A stretch of DNA of 44,703 nt, taken from NCBI GenBank assembly GCA_944322635.1, contig CALUPL010000062.1, forward strand, positions 1 through 44,703. Direction: 5' to 3'. Origin of the DNA: an uncultured Mailhella sp. (GTDB taxonomy: Bacteria > Desulfobacterota > Desulfovibrionia > Desulfovibrionales > Desulfovibrionaceae). The notes below the pieces were generated by a model that was not told the DNA's origin, made no database searches, and saw only the letters and a program-made list of their open reading frames with translations. Position numbers and translations under genes: made by a program. Positions 40,598 through 44,703 of this stretch are shown in pieces (within the stretch, counting starts at the first letter, position 1; every line of letters starts with the position of its first letter).

Positions 40598-43090
40598 ATG
40601 AGTTGTTGTTGCGCTCTCTCCACCCAGGAAAAAATTCTTCAGGACAAGGCTGCCGGCAAGGAAAACCCCAACCGTGCCAAACATCAAAGACTTTTCGACA
40701 TTCTGGAAACCTTCGACGGCATGGCTCCCATTGTCGATGCCGACCGCGCACTCCTCTTCACCCAGACGATGAAGGAAACCGAAGGCCAGCCGCTTGAACT
40801 GCGCTGGGCCAAGGCTCTCATGAACATCGCCAAGAACATTCCCGTACACATCGATTACCGTCAGCTTCTGGCCGGTCGCTGCGGCACTACGGGACGCTAC
40901 GGTATCCTTTATCCCGAACTGGACGGCGACTTCATGGCCGATGCCCTCGACGCCCTGGCCGAAGCCAAAACTGCCGCCCCCATCAGCGTTTCCCCCGAAG
41001 TCGCCGCCATTGTCCGCAACGAGATCACGCCCTACTGGAAAGGCAAGACCTTTCACGAAGACCTCAACCGGTCCCTGCCTCCCGAGGTGCATCACCTCGC
41101 CTATAATGACGAACTCGGCATCAAGACCCGCTTCGTGGTCAGTGAAAACGCCTCCTACCGCTCCAGCCAGCAGTGGGTGCTGGACTACGCCAAGGTCATC
41201 GACCGCGGCTTTGCCAGCATCAAGGCCGAGGCGCAGGCCAAGCTCGATGCTCTCGATCCGCTCAGCCCCATGGACACGCTGAAAAAGCGTCCCTTCCTTG
41301 AAGCCGTCATCATCACCTGCGACGCCATAGTCATCTGGGCACACAGGCATGCGGAACTGGCCCGTTCCATGGCCGCCGAGGAAAAAGACCCGGTGCGCAG
41401 AAAAGAACTGCTGCAGATTGCCGAACACTGCGAACGAGTCCCCGAATTTCCGGCACGCAACTTCCGTGAAGCCGTTCAGGCCCAGTGGTTCGCCCAGATG
41501 TTCTCCCGACTGGAACAGCGTACCGGAACCATCATTTCCAACGGACGCATGGACCAGTATTTCTACAGACTCTACAAGCAGGACATCGAAGCCGGCGTGA
41601 TCACCGATGACGACGTTCTGGAGCTTCTGGACTGCATGTGGGTGGGCATGGCACAGTTCACCGACATTTCTCTTTCCCCCGGAGGCCTGGCCACGCAGGA
41701 AGGCTACGCCCACTGGGAAGCCGTAACCATAGGCGGACAGACCAGAGACGGCAAGGATGCCACCAACGAGCTTTCCTACCTCATTCTCAAGTCCCGTCAG
41801 GCTTCTCCCATGCCTTATCCCGATCTCGCCACGCGCATACATTCGCGTTCGCCCCAGCGTTTCCTGTGGGAAATCGCCGAGACCATCAAGGTGGGCCAGG
41901 GATATCCCAAGCTGTTCAACGATGAGGAAATCATCCCCCTGCATCTTGCCAAGGGCGCGCCTCTGGGCGACATTTTCGATTACACAGCCTCCGGCTGCGC
42001 CGAAATCCGCATGCCCAACCGCGACACCATGACCAGTTCCTGCGGACAGGTAAACCTCGGCGCCGCTCTGGAAATGGTGCTGCGCAACGGCCGCATGAAG
42101 AAATACGGCGATGAGCTCATCGGTCTGGAAACCGGCGATCCCCGCTCGTTCAGCACCTGGGAAGAATTCTGGCAGGCCTATCTGAAACAGCAGGAACATC
42201 TGCTGGCTGCCGCATACGTGGAACAGTGCGTCATCCATCACACCCGTGCCCGTCACTTTGCCGGACCTCTGGCTTCGTGCCTGCACGATTTGTGCATGGC
42301 TTCCTGCATGGATCTGCACACCGATGAAAAAATCCCCGGCGGCATAGACCTCGGATTTGTGGACATCATCGGCTTCGCCACGCTGGTGGACTCGCTGAGC
42401 GCCGTCAAGAAATGCGTGTATGAAGACCAGTCCATCAGCATGGATGAACTTCTCCGCGCCCTGGACGACGATTTTGAAGGGCACGAAGCTCTGCGTCTGC
42501 GTCTGACCCGCGCTCCCCGTTTCGGCAACAACGACATGTACGCCGACTCCATCGGTCTTGCCGTGGATCGTGCCGCACAGCAGTACTGCCACAAGTATGC
42601 GCCGGAAACCGGCCTGCATATCGACATCCGCACCGTGTCCGTGACGGCCAACGTGCCCCACGGCAAGGAAGTGGGAGCCCTGCCCTGCGGACGCAAGGCC
42701 TGGATGCCCTTCTCCGACGGGTCGTCTCCCGCTCAGGGCGCCGATCTCAACGGCCCGACGCAGTCCATCATTTCCAACTACAACACCAAAAACTGGGATT
42801 ACAACGAACGCGCCGCCCGCCTGCTGAACATCAAGTTCTCTCCCAAATGCCTTGAAGGCGATTCGGGAACCGAAAAGCTGGTCAGCTTCATACGCGTGTT
42901 CTGCGATCTCAAGTTGTGGCATCTGCAGTTCAACGTCATCAACCGTGAAACGCTGCTGGCCGCCCAGGAAGATCCCAAGCGCTACCGCAACCTCATCATC
43001 CGCATAGCAGGCTACAGCGCCTACTTCACGGAACTTTCCCGCGATCTGCAGAACGACCTCATAAGCCGTACGGAACAGACCACCATATAA
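40598..43090 (+). CDS. glycyl radical enzyme, sulfonate sulfite-lyase type (isethionate/DHPS lyase-like)
   Basis: An 830-residue glycyl radical enzyme. Thiyl-radical Cys467 and the nearby Glu469 lie in ASGCAEIRM; the radical glycine is Gly805 in RIAGYSAY. Length and positions almost coincide with isethionate sulfite-lyase IslA (C468, E470, G805, R189, Q193, W374, R678 from memory): here Arg188, Gln192, Trp373 and Arg678 are at matching places. The sulfonate-lyase-like stretch GRYGILYPELDGDF is also present. Residue 682 is Val, where I recall Phe in IslA, so the pocket may be larger and suit dihydroxypropanesulfonate or another sulfonate. Products would be sulfite plus acetaldehyde or hydroxyacetone. 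It is not CutC, PFL or glycerol dehydratase by context. AGGAG precedes the ATG. Confidence 0.82.
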   Translation: MSCCCALSTQEKILQDKAAGKENPNRAKHQRLFDILETFDGMAPIVDADRALLFTQTMKETEGQPLELRWAKALMNIAKNIPVHIDYRQLLAGRCGTTGRYGILYPELDGDFMADALDALAEAKTAAPISVSPEVAAIVRNEITPYWKGKTFHEDLNRSLPPEVHHLAYNDELGIKTRFVVSENASYRSSQQWVLDYAKVIDRGFASIKAEAQAKLDALDPLSPMDTLKKRPFLEAVIITCDAIVIWAHRHAELARSMAAEEKDPVRRKELLQIAEHCERVPEFPARNFREAVQAQWFAQMFSRLEQRTGTIISNGRMDQYFYRLYKQDIEAGVITDDDVLELLDCMWVGMAQFTDISLSPGGLATQEGYAHWEAVTIGGQTRDGKDATNELSYLILKSRQASPMPYPDLATRIHSRSPQRFLWEIAETIKVGQGYPKLFNDEEIIPLHLAKGAPLGDIFDYTASGCAEIRMPNRDTMTSSCGQVNLGAALEMVLRNGRMKKYGDELIGLETGDPRSFSTWEEFWQAYLKQQEHLLAAAYVEQCVIHHTRARHFAGPLASCLHDLCMASCMDLHTDEKIPGGIDLGFVDIIGFATLVDSLSAVKKCVYEDQSISMDELLRALDDDFEGHEALRLRLTRAPRFGNNDMYADSIGLAVDRAAQQYCHKYAPETGLHIDIRTVSVTANVPHGKEVGALPCGRKAWMPFSDGSSPAQGADLNGPTQSIISNYNTKNWDYNERAARLLNIKFSPKCLEGDSGTEKLVSFIRVFCDLKLWHLQFNVINRETLLAAQEDPKRYRNLIIRIAGYSAYFTELSRDLQNDLISRTEQTTI

Positions 43091-43103
43091 CCCCCTGTAA
43101 CAG

Positions 43104-43145
43104 GCCGCTTCTTCCGTCATGGCCGACCCTTGCGGAAGAAGCGGC
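43104..43145 (+). terminator. hairpin between the glycyl radical enzyme and its activase
   Basis: GCCGCTTCTTCCG and CGGAAGAAGCGGC pair perfectly over 13 bp with a 16-base loop. No T run follows. It may limit activase expression, which is needed only in small amounts. Confidence 0.55.
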
Positions 43146-43165
43146 GCCTTCCCGGAGACATTCCC

Positions 43166-44092
43166 ATGCTTGCAGATGCCATGGAAAAAGGCGTCGTCTT
43201 CAACGTACAGAAGTATTCGGTGCATGACGGCCCCGGCATTCGCACCATAGTCTTTCTCAAGGGCTGCCCTCTGCGTTGCCGCTGGTGCAGCAATCCGGAA
43301 TCACAGCAGCCCGCTCCCGACATTGCGTGGAACGATACGTTGTGCATTGGCTGCCAGAGCTGCGTGCGGGCATGTCCGGAACATGCACTGCGTCTCGACT
43401 CCCAAGGCATCCATAAAAACCACGAGCTCTGCATCGGATGCGCGTCGTGCGTACGCGCCTGCCCGGCAGACGCCATGTTTCTTTACGGCGGCGAAAGCCG
43501 GGTAAAGGACGTCATCGACGACGTGGAAAAGGACTCACTCTTCTACGCCCGCTCCGGCGGAGGACTCACCCTTTCCGGCGGAGAACCTCTCTTCCAGTCG
43601 AAATTCGCCCTGGCTCTGCTGCGAGAGGCCAAGGAACGCCATATTCACAGAGCCATGGAAAGCTGCGCCTTCTGCCCGGAAGAAACCTTCCTGGCCGCGG
43701 CGGAACTGCTCAACTACCTTCTTGTCGATGTGAAGTGTTTCGACTCGGAAAAGCACCGGCACTTCACCGGACAGTCCAATACACTCATACTCTCCAACAT
43801 CCGGGCCGTCCGCCGGGCCTTTCCCCAGCTTAAGCTGCATCTTCGCACACCGGTGATCCCCGGCGTCAACGACACCGAACAGGATATTGCCGCCATTGCC
43901 TCCTTTGCCAAGGAAGTCGGCGCCAATGCCTACGAACTTCTGCCCTATCACAAGATGGGAGAAACCAAGTACCGCTTCCTCGGCAAGGACTATCCCATGG
44001 GCAATGCCGCTCTCGACGAGACACGTTTCAAGTCGCTTCAGGAGCTGGCCGCCAGGGTTCTCCCCTCCACCCCTTTGAATATTCCGGCCTGA
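43166..44092 (+). CDS. glycyl radical enzyme activating enzyme (radical SAM)
   Basis: A 308-residue activase that installs the glycyl radical using S-adenosylmethionine. The radical SAM cluster motif is C34-x3-C38-x2-C41 (GCPLRCRWCSNPES). Two ferredoxin-like 4Fe-4S motifs follow, CIGCQSCVRACP and CIGCASCVRACP, as in activases other than the PFL type. GLTLSGGEPLFQ is the SAM-contacting GGE motif, and VDVKCFDSEKHRHFTGQSN is typical of the barrel. ATG 43166 was chosen over the upstream TTG 43130 because GGAG lies upstream and the extra 12 residues are not conserved. It directly follows the enzyme it must activate. Confidence 0.93.
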   Translation: MLADAMEKGVVFNVQKYSVHDGPGIRTIVFLKGCPLRCRWCSNPESQQPAPDIAWNDTLCIGCQSCVRACPEHALRLDSQGIHKNHELCIGCASCVRACPADAMFLYGGESRVKDVIDDVEKDSLFYARSGGGLTLSGGEPLFQSKFALALLREAKERHIHRAMESCAFCPEETFLAAAELLNYLLVDVKCFDSEKHRHFTGQSNTLILSNIRAVRRAFPQLKLHLRTPVIPGVNDTEQDIAAIASFAKEVGANAYELLPYHKMGETKYRFLGKDYPMGNAALDETRFKSLQELAARVLPSTPLNIPA

Positions 44093-44234
44093 TTACTCTT
44101 CCTCCCGGTCATACCGGCTTTTCCGGGTTGCGGTCGCCCAAGGGCGATCTCTCTGCGCTCGTCCTCATTGCCGTCCGCATTCAGGGCAAACGTGCAGCGC
44201 ATACCCTTTCCCTCAGTTCCAAAGGAGTACGACC

Positions 44235-44703
44235 ATGAATTTCACACTTCTCCAACAAGTGAAAGTAATTGAAAAAAAAGGCGCCCTCCGTCAGCTCGGA
44301 GAGCTGATGCGGGAAGGCGGCTTTCATCATGCCTTCCTCGTCTGTGACGGAGGCATAGCCAAAATGGGGCTTGCCGAAAAAATCCGGACTGTTCTGAAAG
44401 AAGAAGGTTTTGCCTGCACCATTTACGACAAAGTCCAGCCCGATCCCCCGTCCACGGTAGTGGATGAAGGCGCCGCGCTCTGCCGTGACGCCGGATGCGA
44501 CTGCGTCATCGCCGTAGGCGGCGGAAGTTCCATCGACACCGCCAAGGGCATCAACATCCTTCGCTTCAATGAGGGGCGCATTCTCGATTATGCCGATCCG
44601 GCAAAAAAAATGCATCCCGCAACAGGACTCATAGCCATTCCCACCACCTCCGGCACAGGCAGTGAGCTGTCCAACGGGCTCATCATTTCGGATGTGGAAA
44701 AAG
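44235..44703 (+). CDS. iron-containing alcohol dehydrogenase, N-terminal part (cut by window end)
   Basis: The first 156 residues of a group III (iron-type) alcohol dehydrogenase. The NAD(P)-binding motif AVGGGSSIDTAKG is at about 93-105 and IPTTSGTGSELSNG follows; the metal-binding histidines lie beyond the window. AAAGGAG precedes ATG 44235. Next to a sulfonate-type glycyl radical enzyme, two roles are plausible: sulfoacetaldehyde reductase (SarD-like, making isethionate for an IslA-type enzyme), or reduction of the aldehyde or hydroxyacetone product. It has a 142-base gap from the activase and may have its own promoter. Confidence 0.87.
   Translation, partial: MNFTLLQQVKVIEKKGALRQLGELMREGGFHHAFLVCDGGIAKMGLAEKIRTVLKEEGFACTIYDKVQPDPPSTVVDEGAALCRDAGCDCVIAVGGGSSIDTAKGINILRFNEGRILDYADPAKKMHPATGLIAIPTTSGTGSELSNGLIISDVEK

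Noticed and set aside
40592..43225. Very long open frame on the minus strand opposite the glycyl radical enzyme
   Set aside because: It mirrors a strongly conserved plus-strand enzyme with all catalytic motifs; the minus-strand product has no recognisable family and is an effect of high GC and codon bias.
1..44703. CRISPR arrays, insertion sequences, tRNA or rRNA genes
   Set aside because: No regularly spaced direct repeats, transposase motifs or cloverleaf-like sequences were seen by eye; a covariance-model scan would be needed to exclude a cryptic small RNA.

Overview
The window looks like part of the chromosome of a GC-rich, anaerobic, respiring deltaproteobacterium, most likely a gut-type Desulfovibrionaceae (Bilophila/Mailhella/Desulfovibrio-like). 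The reasons are a D. vulgaris-style lactate-oxidation cluster (FAD oxidase, GlcF-like and LutC-like subunits, a LutB-LutA fusion and a lactate permease), two TRAP transporters, and a glycyl radical enzyme of the sulfonate-lyase type followed by its activase and an iron-type alcohol dehydrogenase. This assignment is inference from gene content; no rRNA or tRNA gene was seen.

Layout. 1-206 is the end of carA. 473-855 is a small membrane protein broken by a frameshift in a T run. 1035-4696 (+) holds an M24 Xaa-Pro peptidase, a DUF2333 protein and an AbgA-like M20 amidohydrolase; 4893-5324 (-) is a HIT protein. 5373-17100 (-) is one long catabolic block. Read in its own direction it encodes a divergent AroQ-like protein, a TAXI-type TRAP binding protein, a hydroxyacid dehydrogenase, a flavoredoxin-like protein, a fused TRAP permease, a KDPG aldolase fused to a glyoxalase-like domain, an M24 homologue with a degenerate metal site, an IolB-like isomerase, a second hydroxyacid dehydrogenase, KduD and KdgK. 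IolB + KduD + KdgK + Eda would make a route from 4-deoxy-5-keto-uronate to pyruvate and glyceraldehyde-3-phosphate. An IclR regulator (17498-18256, -) sits upstream, and paired 18-bp palindromes lie before both iclR and the first operon gene.

18806-26460 (+) is the lactate-oxidation cluster. 26922-28277 is rarA. 28382-30335 is a MATE exporter plus a DtxR-type regulator, preceded by a 20-bp palindrome. 30420-30902 (-) is a gene graveyard: the start of a heme-degradation-like radical SAM gene runs into the tail of a sigma-54 activator.

31239-44703 (+) is the most interesting part. A sigma-54 enhancer-binding protein (33152-35113) lies between two transcription units. Each unit has a textbook -24/-12 promoter (31350, 35260) and a pair of ATGTATC-N5-GATACAT inverted repeats about 32 bp apart. 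Unit 1 encodes a beta-hydroxyacid dehydrogenase and a GlcG-like protein. Unit 2 encodes a shortened aldehyde:ferredoxin oxidoreductase-like protein, an amidohydrolase-2 protein without the usual HxH motif, a DctP binding protein, a fused DctQM permease, the glycyl radical enzyme, its activase and an iron-ADH cut by the window end. I read this as a regulated import-and-cleavage system for a small organosulfonate (isethionate, dihydroxypropanesulfonate or a relative) with several accessory proteins of unknown role.
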